Source: Pyropia haitanensis (Eukaryota > Rhodophyta > Bangiophyceae > Bangiales > Bangiaceae). From it: a stretch of 64,000 nt of DNA. Within the stretch, counting starts at the first letter, position 1; each line of letters starts with the position of its first letter. The notes below the pieces were generated by a model. That model had not been told where the DNA came from. It worked only from the letters and a program-made list of their open reading frames with translations, and made no database searches. Shown in pieces: positions 10,908 to 20,314 of the stretch. The stretch lies in the NCBI GenBank assembly GCA_008729055.1, contig SDUX01000008.1:372001-436000 (forward strand). The letters run 5' to 3'. A program made the translations under genes and the position numbers.

Positions 10908-12101
10908 GCCGCCGCCGACGCTGCCGCGGGCGTCGCGGCGGCCACCACCGCCGCCGCCACCGCCGACGCCCACCACCGCTGCCGCCGCCGCCGCCACCGA
11001 CGCGTCCCGGTGCTGGCGGCGGGCGGAGCTAGCCGAGCTCCGCCGCCCGCCGCCGGTGGCCCCATAGTACGGGCTGTCGACCACTGCCGGCGGGGGGGCG
11101 ACGCGGCCCGCTGCTGCGGCCTCGGGACGGCCAGCCGCGGGAGCCGCGGCGGCGGCGCCGCGCACACCCCCGCCCCCCCCCGTGCGGGGAGCCGGCGTGG
11201 TCGTCGTCAGCCCGTGCTTGCCATCCCACGGGGTGCTGACGCGGGTGCTGCTCAGCGCGTCCACGCCGTCGACGGCGCCGCGGCCGCCCCCCCCGCCCCC
11301 CCCACCGTCCTCCTCCACCTCCCCCGTCCCCGTCAGCCCACACACCGACGGCCGCCAGTGGCCGACGCCCGACGCGGCGGCCGCCACCCACGCCTTGGCC
11401 GTCCGCGCGTCGAGCGGAAACGACAGCGCCGTCGGGCGGGTGGCGGCAAAGGACGGCCCCCGCGAGAGGGTCGTGTCCGTACTCAGCCGCGCCGACGTGG
11501 TGCGGCTGATGGGGCGCCGCGGCCCGCCGCGGCGGCCGCCCCGCGGCGTGCGCAGGGAGCGGCTGCTGTCCACGGCCGACGGCCGCGGCCAGCCGCCGTC
11601 GCCAAACCCCGCCTCGCTGTCGTCGATTTCCGTCCACGCGTCCGCGAGCGGCCACGGGTCGTCGGCGAGCGCCGACGCGCCCACACTGGACGACGGGAAG
11701 GACGCGGACGGCAGCGAGTCGAGGTCCGTGTGGAGCCACGACCGCTCCTCGGCGCGCCGCCAGTCGGCTTCCGCGTCGACCACCTCAATGACGGGCGGCC
11801 GGAGGGCGCCCTCCTCCGCATCCCGCTCTTCCTCGGTGGGCGGGTAGAGGCGGCCGCGGCGGTCCCGCACACCGTCGGGGGCGCCGGTGGTGGGGGCTTG
11901 CCAAAAGACCGAGCCGCCGCCGCCGCCACCGCCGCGGTGGCCGCCAAAGCCACGGGCGCTGTTGCGGGAAGGGGGCGACGAGCAGGCGTCGGCGTCAAGG
12001 TCTTGGGCGGCGCCCGCGTAGCGCCCTGACCGGCTGCGCGGCCGCATGCCGCACTGGGAGGGTGGCTCCCGGGGGGAGTGGCGGGCGGCGTTGACGCCCA
12101 T
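9705..12101 (-). CDS. PH-domain protein with long disordered N-terminal region
   Basis: This protein of about 798 residues starts at the ATG at 12101 (MGVNAARHSPREPPSQ); the frame is open to 12227 but only with a GTG. The first ~600 residues are Ser/Arg/Gly/Pro/Ala-rich and look disordered, with many SR/SP/TP motifs that could be phosphorylated. The last ~150 residues have pleckstrin-homology character. They open with GVLLQRSRLVRAWRTR, continue through a hydrophobic strand (GPVLFLFAP), an Ala-rich loop insertion, then GAFVVATPDRTYVLCASS, and end in the amphipathic helix RGYWIGALRAA with the diagnostic Trp. PH domains bind phosphoinositides or protein partners at membranes. Its ligand cannot be read from sequence. 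A decayed copy of its 3' half lies at 31.2-31.7 kb. It is divergent from the first secreted-family gene, 2.95 kb away. Confidence 0.75.
10380..10440. repeat. GCC/CCG repeat coding poly-Gly in the PH-domain protein
   Basis: About 60 bp of nearly pure CCG triplets encode a run of about 20 Gly on the minus strand. Confidence 0.9.
10859..10918. repeat. Second GCC/CCG repeat coding poly-Gly in the PH-domain protein
   Basis: A second run of nearly pure CCG triplets, again in the Gly frame of the minus-strand gene, falls in the disordered region. Confidence 0.9.
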
Positions 12102-14640
12102 GTCTGCCAAGACCAGACCGGCAAGAGTGACCAGAGAGGGCGGTAGCGACACCAGCAGCGCGGGGAAAGAGGTAGAGGGGAGATTGCGGGAGTGCCGCCA
12201 CAGGGAAGGGGGAAGCGCCGTGCCCACCCGACACGCTAGACGGGTTTGGACATGGACGGGGTGGTCGCAGGCCTCACTTCCACTCTCGAGGGCTGCCCCA
12301 CCGCATGCAGCCGCACCTTAAGTAGTGTGCCCCGCACGACGTGAGGTGGGTGGCCCACCCCACGAGAGGTCAATGGCCCGCCGCCCCACCCCGCCCCCCC
12401 AGTCCACTGCGGCAGGCGGTGTCCTGCCCTAGAGGCGCCCAGGCACACCACGACAGACCCGTGTGGGACAGAGTAGAACGGAGCGGCACCACCCCACACA
12501 CCAGAGAGCTGCAGTTGTCGCGAGTGGCTGGTAGCTGCCGCCGCCTGATGCTCCCCAGAGTGCAGTGGCGCGCGCCACTCCACCCCCGCGCCCGCCGCTG
12601 CACTCCCCTCCCCCGCCCGCGGCACCCACACACACGCGCAGAGGGCCAGAGCACCAAGCCACGCCCCCCGCGCCACCATCCTCTGGCGCCGCCACACCCC
12701 TCCGACCGCCGCAGCCCCGTGGGCCGCAAGCGGTGGCCCGCCCGCCCGCGGGGCCCGCCCGTCGCGAGCGCCAGGCGCACCGACGGTGCCCCCGCCGGCA
12801 CCCGCTCTGCGTAGCGGATGAGGGGGGGGGGGGAGGGGATCTAGGACCAGCGGTTGGGGCGGGAGGAGTCCGCCGCCACGCCTCGTGCGTCATACGCGGG
12901 CGGGCACGCCCGGGTTGAACGGGCCGGTGGAGGTGTGGGTGGGGACAAAGGAGCGGGGGACAGCCGCGGCGACAACAGGGGGGGGGGGGGGCGGTGCGAT
13001 CTCCCGCGGCTCAGACCCCCCACCGGGATGTGAGGCGCGCAAGTGCATTGCCGCTGGGCATTCTCCTCCACTCCACAGCTGCCGGCACTCCCCCTCCCCC
13101 CTCCTCACGCGCGTGGTATACCGCGCGTGGCCCCGGCCGCGAGCGGTCGACGGGCTGTGTGCGGGTGTGAAGCGGCGCGGGCAGCGGCGGTCAAAGGGAA
13201 CCGCGAGCTCGGCGGCGACTGTGAGGCGGGCAAGCGCCGGCCGCCGCGGCGCAACGGGCAGCAACCACACAAGGTGGTATAGGACGGGCGGGCGGCAACG
13301 GGCGGCGGGGGGGGGGGGGGGGGGGGGGGCACGGGCGCCCACGATGCGTGGGCAGCCCCATGGGAAAAGGATACGAAATGGGCTCTGCCAACAGGCCAAT
13401 GCGCGGCGGCGGACGGGCACGGCGGCACGAGCCGCGGGCCGCGCGCGGCGGCAGGGCAGGCGCAGCCGCCGCCGCTGAGCGGCGAGGGGGCGGCGGGGCG
13501 GCCCGACCGAGGGCGAACGGGCGCCCGCCGCTGGCCGCACGTCTGCACGCAGCGGCGGGCCTCACGCTGGAGCTTCCAGATCAGATGGGGTGCCCCAGTC
13601 CCGTCTGCGACTGGGCCCAGGTTGCAAGCGCCGTCCCGTTCATCAGGAGGCGGGCGGGACCCCGCAGCGGGCCCTGCCCCAGAGGCCACTGCTCGCGGGG
13701 TGGGCCAGGGCGACACTCTCGGGCGGGACGCATCAAATCTTGATGACACTACTGGAATTACCCAACATCAACCACGTACTCGGGTCGGGGGAAACCTGGA
13801 TTTCAGACTCCTTGGGTGAGGGCCTCCACCTTGGGAACCGTGTGCTGTCCTCGACTCAGCCGTCGTCCCACACCCCAAGCCACGCCCACGGCGACATCAT
13901 CTTGGCGCCTCGGCACGGCGGGACCCGTCCCGATGGATCGAGAGTCGGAACTGCGTGAAGGCTGCTCCTCAGCGCGAAACATGCTATTATACACTGGCCG
14001 TCAGCATTGAATTCTACGTGAACGACTGTAAGTATCTCGCGCGGGGTCCTTTTCTTTGCCACATCAGCATGTCTGGACGCCAAGGCAGGTGTCAGACCAT
14101 CTTGCAGCCACGTGGAGTCACCCCAACACTCGATGTCATGGCCCACAGCTGGCGACAAAGCATTGCTCGTGAATTTGTCGCAACCTGACACACATTCAGG
14201 GCCGGTTCACTGGATCGCGTCTCCTGCTCGGAGGGTGCCATCTATATGGATGACGGCGGGAGCGCAGACGGGGTCAGCTTGGACTTGGCTGAGCCCCCTA
14301 CACTATACGACGAAGGAATGATGTGTACACCATAACGTCGGCGGCCGCGTGAGTGCCGCCGCTGGTCACCGCCAGCACGACGCCCTCGGGGCGGAAGCAT
14401 ACCGGTTCACGATCAAGTGGATGGTGGGGGTCACCTGGACGGGTGGTGTCAATTGGACAGTCGAAACGCAGTGGCCCAGCGGTGCCTCGGCACGGCCGTG
14501 ATGCTCGAGGACCGCCGTCAGTCTTCCAAGGAAACAACGACCAGTCTGTAGAAGTTCTGGGTTGGCTGTTTGCCGATGCGCTCGGGACTGCGCTTCAGCT
14601 CTTCCATTGTTCCCCATATCAGCACGGCTCACGGGCATTG
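12102..14640. other. Intergenic, 2.5 kb, no recognised gene
   Basis: GC-rich to about 13.7 kb (with a G23 run at 13307-13329), then distinctly less GC-rich to the end. Short open frames on both strands show no domain character. The stretch 14400-14520 is homologous, on the opposite strand, to 20730-20900 and to its mirror copy. It is therefore part of the duplicated upstream region shared by the secreted-protein genes. Confidence 0.55.
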
Positions 14641-14887
14641 ACGGTGCGGAGCCACCGCACCGTGGTCCTCTACCCCGTCCTTTCAACGAGAAATAACCCC
14701 AAAAAACGACCTCCCTGCTGGTGTGCACCTGCAGGGCAGGCGGCTGCGCCGCAGACGGCGATGCCCCGCTTGTGCGGGGCACACGCCGCCGCAGCGCGCA
14801 GCGACGAGTCCGCAACGGCTCTCGCTAGACCGCTCCCCAAGCACCTGTGGGCTCCTCATACCACTCCGCGAACAAGGGCATAAATAC
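14641..14887 (+). promoter_or_regulatory. Conserved upstream region and TATA box of secreted-family gene A
   Basis: A 33-bp element starting GTGCGGAGCCACC and ending GTGGTCCTCTACC at 14644-14674 recurs at 22291-22321, and in mirror image upstream of gene B. At 14879-14887 CATAAATAC is the TATA-like site, followed by the GCACCC-type start region also seen before genes B, C and E. The ATG lies about 170 bp further on. Conservation between paralogues is seen directly; promoter function is inferred. Confidence 0.6.
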
Positions 14888-15056
14888 GCACCCACACCAC
14901 CGCCGCCTGTTGTCGATCATCCCACCATCCCATCATCACCACCACCACCGACCACCGCTCCGACCCACACTACCCACACACCCTCACCCCCCATATCCAC
15001 CGCCGCGGCTGCTGCCCTCCCCTCGTCTACTCTCTGGTGCACGTCGCTCCTCAGCC

Positions 15057-15746
15057 ATGGCACTCATCAAGCGCACTGTTTTCGTGGCCGCGGCTGCCCT
15101 GGTGCTGCTGGCCGCGTCCGCGTCGGCGGAGACCGAGGCGGCCGCGGCGGCGTCCACGGCCACCGGCACCGCCGCCCAGGCCACGGCCGTGGATGCGGCC
15201 AGCATGGCGGTTGTGGACGCCGACGCCGCGGAGGATGTCGCCACAGCTGTCTTGGATGGGGTGTCTCGCGGCTCGCGCTACGGTGACAAGTATGGCCGCC
15301 GCCGGTGCCAGCACAAGAAGGTGTGCCGCAAGTACCGCGTTGTGAGCTACCGGCCGTGCCACTACCGCTACTCGTCGCACATGCTGGAGACGGACGCCGA
15401 CGCGGCGGCGGCGGCCGAGCCCGAGGAGGCCGCGCCGATGGAGGCCGACGGCGTCGAGGCGGCCGACGGGGAGTTGCTGACGGGCGCCGCTGAGCGCTCG
15501 TACGGCGATGACGATGACAACGACTATGGGAAGGACTACAAGAACAACGGCAAGTACAACGGCAAATACGGCGGGAAGCACGACGGGAAGCGCGACGGGA
15601 AGCGCGACGGGAAGTACGACGGGAAGCGCTACGGCAACGGCAAGGACTACAAGAACGGCAAGCGCTACGGGAAGAACAACCGCAAGTACTACTGCTACAA
15701 GGTGCGCTGCCACTACAAGCGCAAGTGCAACAAGCGCCACTATTGA
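15057..15746 (+). CDS. secreted Cys/Tyr/Lys/Gly-rich protein, family member A
   Basis: This is a 229-residue protein of unknown function. Residues 1-24 are a clear signal peptide (Lys-Arg start, Ala/Leu/Val core, cleavage after SASA). Residues 25-70 are Ala-rich and acidic, like a pro-region. Residues 72-110 form a basic module with three Cys in C-x5-C-x10-C spacing (C84, C90, C101) and many Tyr/Lys/Arg. Residues 111-160 are an acidic Ala/Glu/Asp linker. Residues 160-210 are Gly-Lys-Tyr/Asp repeats (GKYNGKYGGK, DGKRDGKRDGK). The end, residues 211-229, is a second Cys module with C-x4-C-x5-C (YYCYKVRCHYKRKC). It is highly similar to genes B-E. The composition suggests an extracellular or cell-wall protein, possibly cross-linked through Tyr or binding polyanions. 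That is inference, and I do not recognise the family. Confidence 0.87.
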   Translation: MALIKRTVFVAAAALVLLAASASAETEAAAAASTATGTAAQATAVDAASMAVVDADAAEDVATAVLDGVSRGSRYGDKYGRRRCQHKKVCRKYRVVSYRPCHYRYSSHMLETDADAAAAAEPEEAAPMEADGVEAADGELLTGAAERSYGDDDDNDYGKDYKNNGKYNGKYGGKHDGKRDGKRDGKYDGKRYGNGKDYKNGKRYGKNNRKYYCYKVRCHYKRKCNKRHY

Positions 15747-15880
15747 GTGTAGAGTGGGTGGGGGCCCCTCTGGGCAACCAGCTTAGACAGTGTGACTGGT
15801 AGTAGGAGAGTACGGGGCGTGGCACGGGAGGGATGGTGCCTGTGCTTGCACCGGCTGGATCTGACAATGACAATATCTGT

Positions 15881-15915
15881 GCGCATGCTTGCAACAGCAT
15901 GACGCACCCAACAAC
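15881..15915 (+). promoter_or_regulatory. 3' hairpin element of gene A
   Basis: About 135 bp after the stop codon, GCGCATGCT (15881-15889) pairs with AGCATG plus CGC (15896-15905) around a 6-base loop, with a single bulged A at 15902. The sequence that follows begins ACCCAACAAC. The same architecture, lower stem, bulged A, upper stem and ACCCAACAAC tail, occurs at the same distance after genes B, C and D with different but still pairing bases. This suggests an RNA structure in the 3' untranslated region or a 3'-end processing signal. Confidence 0.6.
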
Positions 15916-17559
15916 CTACGCGCACCTCGCTCGAGACGGGAGGCACTGGGTGGCGAGCTCGACGGCGCGTCACGCTGCCAGCCACCCGCCAAACGCAAAC
16001 CACACCAAAGGCTACCACCGCGCTGGCCACTCGGGCAGTGCGGATGCCAACGGGCCGACCACAGGTGGGCCATTGGCCCACGTTCGCCACTTTTGCCGAG
16101 CAAGGTGGACGCAGCATTGCACGGGACATGGCGTGAAGCCATTGGTCTCTACGATTTGGTTGTCTTTCCACTCTGGCGTGTCGTCTGTTGTCCTCTCTCC
16201 GACAGACGCACTGTCTGTACGCAATTTCATGGTGTGAGCCAATCCGACTCGTCGATCCGAGAAACTGACAGCCACGGAAGGATCGTGACGACGGATGACG
16301 GCGAACCAGATGTCATTGACACGTCTCCGTTGGCAACCCTGGCACGCTTGGTGAGTGACGTGGGTGGCAAGACTGGGAGCCAACGACACCCACGCCACGC
16401 TCTTCAACGGCCGCCCCCGACGCGAGCGTCGTCCTTGCCGCGACCACGACCGTGCGTGTGTGCCGACCGCGGGCGGCGGGCGGCGGCGACGCGACCCACC
16501 GTCGGCACGGCGGCTGCGGCGCGCCCCCACGGCCGTGCTTCGGCCCCTCGCGACGCTGGGCAGCCGGTACGCAGGCGGGGGGGGGCGAGGCGGCGGGGGG
16601 GAATGACGGGGGGGTTGCCGCCAAGCCGCCACCGCGTCCCCCCCTCGTCCCCCGCGTCATGGGCGGCCCCACCGCTGCTGCCGCGGGGCGCGTCCACGGA
16701 CGCGAGCACGAGGTCATGCGGCGGCGGTGACTGCTGTGGCCTCTCGGACCCCCTCCACCCCCTCCCCGCTCCGCTGCTGACGCGCTGGCCTGACCCATAG
16801 ATGAGCGTCCCCCCTCCCCCCCCGGTCTCTCCCCCCCTTGACTTCCCCCGCCCCCCGCCACTTGCCGTCTGCTTCCCTGGTGCCGTCCGCGGGTCGGCTC
16901 CGCGCTCCCACCTCCCCTCGGCTGGACGGCAATGACGTCGCCACCCCGGTCGTACTCGGTGCCCGCCCCGGCGATGCAGGGGGCGCCTAGAGGGAGCGCC
17001 GCCACCGCGATCACCACCGCCGCCGCGGGAGGAGGGGGGGGGGCGGGCGTGGGGGGGGGGTTGACCCCAACGGTGGCGGCGGCGTTGGCGGCGGCGGCGG
17101 CGGTGGCGGCGGCGGCGGTTGTCAACCTCCCTAGGAGCGGCCGCGCTGCCGACTGCGGACGGGCCGCTTCCACGTCAGCGGCGTTGATGTCTGCCGCGTC
17201 GGCGGCAGCGGCGGTGGAGGCGGCGGTGGCCGGGACGGCAGCGGCGGCGGCGGCGGCGGCGGTGGCGACGGCCGGTTGCTATGAGGAGTGGGGTGGTAGG
17301 CGTGAGGCCTTCACGGGTTGCTGCCGGCCGCGCCGGCTCGTCGTTGGGCGGCGGCGGTCTGGGGCTGGCGTAGGGGGCTGGGAGGCTGCGGCCGCGGTGC
17401 GCGGGAGGGGGCGGCGGTGGGAGGGGGATGGCGGGGTGTACACCCCAGCGGGTGAGCTTCTGCGCGTCGGGCGGCGGGGTGTGTGTCGGAGGGGGGAAGC
17501 AAGCGCCTGTGCCGCGCGGCGGGCCGCTGCTGTGGCCAGCTGCACGCGGTGCTGCCGCG
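15916..17559. other. Intergenic and outer part of inverted-repeat arm 1
   Basis: From 16232 the sequence matches the reverse complement of arm 2. It is AT-richer to about 16380 and then very GC-rich with GGC/GCC runs. Open frames on both strands here (for example 16932-17585) differ between arms by many amino-acid changes and are not supported as genes. The right end is the upstream region of the protease-homologue gene. Confidence 0.6.
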
Positions 17560-17566
17560 TATATGA
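17560..17566 (+). promoter_or_regulatory. TATA box of protease-homologue gene (left copy)
   Basis: TATATGA lies 211 bp before the ATG and is kept in the other arm. A pyrimidine-rich stretch ending in CAG (17605-17617) follows. In the other arm this stretch differs in sequence but is still pyrimidine-rich, so a 5' leader intron acceptor is possible. Confidence 0.45.
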
Positions 17567-17776
17567 GGTGCCACCGCTGCGGTGACTGGGAGCGGGATGG
17601 CTCTCTTTTGTTTTCAGAGACAGCAACCCCACGCACACACCCACGCCCCAGCCCAACACGACGGCGCCATCCCCTTCTACAGCCGAGTCGCCTTCTGTCT
17701 TCCCACCTCTCCCCTGGTCTCCCCGCTGACTCACGGCTGTCTCCATCCCCCGCGGCCGTCCTCCTCGCTCTACACC

Positions 17777-18718
17777 ATGGGCTTTGCCGCCGCCGCCGCT
17801 GCCACCCTCCTCGCGGCCACCGCCGTCGCCGCCGGCTCGGCCGCCGTCCCCGCCGCCGCGGAGGCGCTGTCCCTCGGCAACGCCAGCCGTGCGCACGCGG
17901 TGGACGTCAGCGCCGGGCGGGCAGCACGGCGGGCCCGCCTCGTTGGCGGGCGTGTCGTGTCGGACGCGGACGCCAAGACGGGGGCGGTGTTCTTCACCAA
18001 GTTCTTCACCCCCGACGGCAACGGCTACTACTGTGGCGGCTCGCTGGTCGGCCCCGGCCACGTGCTGACGCGCGCCGGGTGTGGGGTGGAGGTGGGGGAC
18101 CTCGTCCGCGTGGGCGGCGCGGACCTGTTTTCGGGCGTGGAGGTGAGGGTCGCCGCGGTGACGACGCACCCACACTACGCGGCGCTGGGCCACCTGTACG
18201 ACGTGGCGGTGGTAACGATTGCCGAGCCACCGTCAGAGCAAACGTACCTCGCCGCGGGGGTGGTGCCCGTCCGTCTGAATGGGTGGCGGTGGACAGAGGA
18301 GGCGGACAGCCCGCGGCCGCGGGACTTTCTCGTCGCCGGCTTTGGCGCCGTGTCGGCCGACGCGGCGGCGGCGGGGTCGGTGTCGCTCAAGGTGGGCACC
18401 CAGCCGCTGACGCCGTGGGCGACGTGCACCGCGTATACGGAGCGGGTGCCCATCCCCGTGGCGCCCGCCGCGCAGGTGTGTACCAACGTGGGCGCGGCGG
18501 CGAGCGTGACGCTGTGCGAGCGCGACATGGGCGGCCCGCTGTTCAAGGTGTACGAGTACGGGGGCGCCAACGTGTACCAGCTGTTTGGGGTGGCGAGCTA
18601 CTGGCTGCAGGAGGTGGGGGGTCTGGCGTGCGTCAAGGGCCTCCCCAACGTGTACACGCGGGTGGAGGCGGTGCGGGAGTGGGTGTGGAGTGTGATGTAC
18701 GGGTGGAACGGGTACTGA
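17777..18718 (+). CDS. secreted trypsin-fold serine protease homologue, catalytically dead (left copy)
   Basis: This 313-residue S1-family (chymotrypsin-fold) protein has a signal peptide at residues 1-20/25, a short basic pro-region ending in RRARLVGG (activation-like site, residues 51-58) and the hallmark CGGSL at 86-90. The catalytic His motif T-A-A-H-C reads T-R-A-G-C, so His is Gly101. The Asp motif is kept (LYDVAVVTI, D142). The Ser motif G-D-S-G-G-P reads R-D-M-G-G-P, so Ser is Met251. With two of three catalytic residues lost it cannot be an ordinary serine protease. Such serine protease homologues act elsewhere as cofactors, decoys or adhesion proteins. The six Cys are compatible with the fold. 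The ATG has context CACCATGG. The second copy in the other arm is nearly identical, arguing that the dead state is stable and not recent decay. Confidence 0.9.
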   Translation: MGFAAAAAATLLAATAVAAGSAAVPAAAEALSLGNASRAHAVDVSAGRAARRARLVGGRVVSDADAKTGAVFFTKFFTPDGNGYYCGGSLVGPGHVLTRAGCGVEVGDLVRVGGADLFSGVEVRVAAVTTHPHYAALGHLYDVAVVTIAEPPSEQTYLAAGVVPVRLNGWRWTEEADSPRPRDFLVAGFGAVSADAAAAGSVSLKVGTQPLTPWATCTAYTERVPIPVAPAAQVCTNVGAAASVTLCERDMGGPLFKVYEYGGANVYQLFGVASYWLQEVGGLACVKGLPNVYTRVEAVREWVWSVMYGWNGY

Positions 18719-19263
18719 GGAGGGGGCGCGGCGGATGGGGCGCGGCGGAATGACTTGGGGGTGGGATGGGGATGGCGGAACGCGTCAGCGGGGGAGGAGG
18801 GAGGGAGGGGAGCATGGGAGGGTCATGGACGAGCATGGGGGGGCGTCGGCAGTCGGGGGGATGGCCGTAGCGAGCAGGCGCAGCCGTGAACAAAGAACAA
18901 CGCACCAATTGATCGACTTTGAGCTGTTGACTTGAAATATTGGCGACGCCAGAGACCGTCGGCCCGGACTTTGGTCAGGTCAGGCGCGTTTTACGTCGGC
19001 AAAAAAAAAAAAAACACATACATAGACGAGCCTCATCGCAATGGGGAGGGCAGTCGGCTGGGCTCGCCACTTGGAGGGCGGGCATGTATTGCGTCAGCGA
19101 CTGTGCACAAAAAGAAGTCACGGCCAACCGTATAGCCAGCGTGCGCGTCTGGTTGGAGACTGCCCGCCAGGCTTCATCAGTCCATGTGGGCAGCCGCAGT
19201 AGCATAGCGCAGCGCTAGGGTGGGCAGCGCTGGCGCACGTACGGCGCACGTACGGCAGTACGG
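18719..19263. other. Intergenic between convergent protease homologue and gene B
   Basis: A G-rich 80-bp stretch follows the stop, then balanced sequence with an A14 run (19001-19014) and a Cys/Arg-free spacer. I see no gene. A diverged third copy of 18840-19030 (in reverse complement) lies in the central spacer at about 21508-21706. Confidence 0.6.
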
Positions 19264-19304
19264 GTGGGTTGTTGGGTGCGCTATGCTTTGTTAAAGCACG
19301 CGCA
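19264..19304 (-). promoter_or_regulatory. 3' hairpin element of gene B
   Basis: Mirror copy of the gene C element: upper stem TGCTTT/AAAGCA around an AAC loop, a G-T wobble, a bulged A and a lower stem GCGC/GCGC, followed by ACCCAACAAC. It starts 132 bp after the stop codon of gene B. Details are given under gene C. Confidence 0.6.
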
Positions 19305-19435
19305 CAATCAATGTCATGGTTATACCTGACCGGTGTAGCCACCGTCGCCACCCCTCTCGCTCCCCTCGCCATACGCACACTCTGCCCGTCACAGTCTCGG
19401 CTGGGTACCCCGAGGTGTCCCCGCCTACACTAGAA

Positions 19436-20137
19436 TCAATAGTGGTGCTTGTTGCACTTGCGCTTGTAGTGGCAGCGCACCTTGTAGCAGTAGTACTTGC
19501 GGTAGTGCTTCTTGTAGCCGTAGCCCTTCCCGTAGCGGTTCCCCTTGCCGTAGTACTTGCCCTTGCCGTAGCGCTTGCCGTACCCGTAGCGCTTGCCGTA
19601 CTTGTAGTCCTTGCCGTGTCCGTAGCGCTTGCCGTAGTACTTTCCGTCGCGCTTCCCGCCGTATTTGCCGTTGTACTTGCCGTTGTTCTTGTAGTCCTTC
19701 CCATAGTCGTTGTCATCGTCATCGCCGTACGAGCGCTCAGCGGCGCCCGTCAGCACCTCCCCGTCGGCCGCCTCGACGCCGTCGGCCTCCATCGGCGCGG
19801 CCTCCTCGGGCTCGGCCGCCGCCGCCGCGTCGGCGTCCGTCTCCAGCATGTGCGACGAGTAGCGGTAGTGGCACGGCCGGTAGCTCACAACGCGGTACTT
19901 GCGGCACACCTTCTTGTGCGCGCACCAGCGGCGGCCATAGTGCCCGCCGTAGCGCGAACCGCGAGATGTCGTGTCCACGACAGCGGTGGGGTCCTCCTCC
20001 GCCGCGTTGGTGTCCACAGCGGTCGTGCCGGTGACCTCGGTCGCCGCCGCGGCCGTCTCGGACTCGGCCGACGCGGACGCGGCCAGCAGCACCAGGGCGG
20101 CCGTAGCCACCAGCACCGCTCGCTTGATGAGCGCCAT
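19436..20137 (-). CDS. secreted Cys/Tyr/Lys/Gly-rich protein, family member B
   Basis: This 233-residue member of the same family as A is identical in protein sequence to C in the other arm. It has a signal peptide (residues 1-24, ending SASA), an acidic Ala/Thr pro-region, and a first Cys module with C72, C78 and C89 (C-x5-C-x10-C). The acidic linker is nearly the same as in A. An expanded repeat zone follows (residues 150-212) with units such as GKRYGYGKRYGKGKYYGK. The terminal Cys module has C217, C222 and C228. Compared with A, the repeat zone trades Asp for Tyr, giving about 20 Tyr in 60 residues. The ATG at 20137 has context CAACCATGG. Function is unknown; an extracellular structural or polyanion-binding role is inferred from composition. 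Confidence 0.87.
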   Translation of the reverse strand: MALIKRAVLVATAALVLLAASASAESETAAAATEVTGTTAVDTNAAEEDPTAVVDTTSRGSRYGGHYGRRWCAHKKVCRKYRVVSYRPCHYRYSSHMLETDADAAAAAEPEEAAPMEADGVEAADGEVLTGAAERSYGDDDDNDYGKDYKNNGKYNGKYGGKRDGKYYGKRYGHGKDYKYGKRYGYGKRYGKGKYYGKGNRYGKGYGYKKHYRKYYCYKVRCHYKRKCNKHHY

Positions 20138-20306
20138 GGTTGGGGGGCGATGTGCACCAGAGAGCTGACGAGGAGAGGGTGGCAGCAATCAGAGGCGGAT
20201 GTGGGCGGCCGGGGAGTGCGGTTGGGTCGGAGGGACGGTCTGTGGTCCTGGTGGCCGTGGTGGGACGATGGGATGGACGGCAAAACGGAGGAGTGGTCGG
20301 GGTGCA

Positions 20307-20314
20307 TATTTATA
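20307..20314 (-). promoter_or_regulatory. TATA box of gene B
   Basis: TATAAATA on the minus strand, 170 bp before the ATG at 20137 and followed by the GCACCC-type start region. It is the mirror of the gene C site. The 33-bp upstream element shared with gene A lies about 200 bp further upstream, at 20512-20542. Confidence 0.65.

Noticed and set aside
12236..14321. Several 70-200 residue frames on both strands
   Set aside because: No signal peptide, no domain, no similarity to another part of the window except the shared upstream block at 14400-14520.
16932..17585. A 217-residue frame present in both arms of the palindrome (mirror 25245-25895)
   Set aside because: Between arms it shows many amino-acid changes and indels while the neighbouring protease homologue shows one; no sign of coding constraint, and it overlaps the TATA box of that gene.
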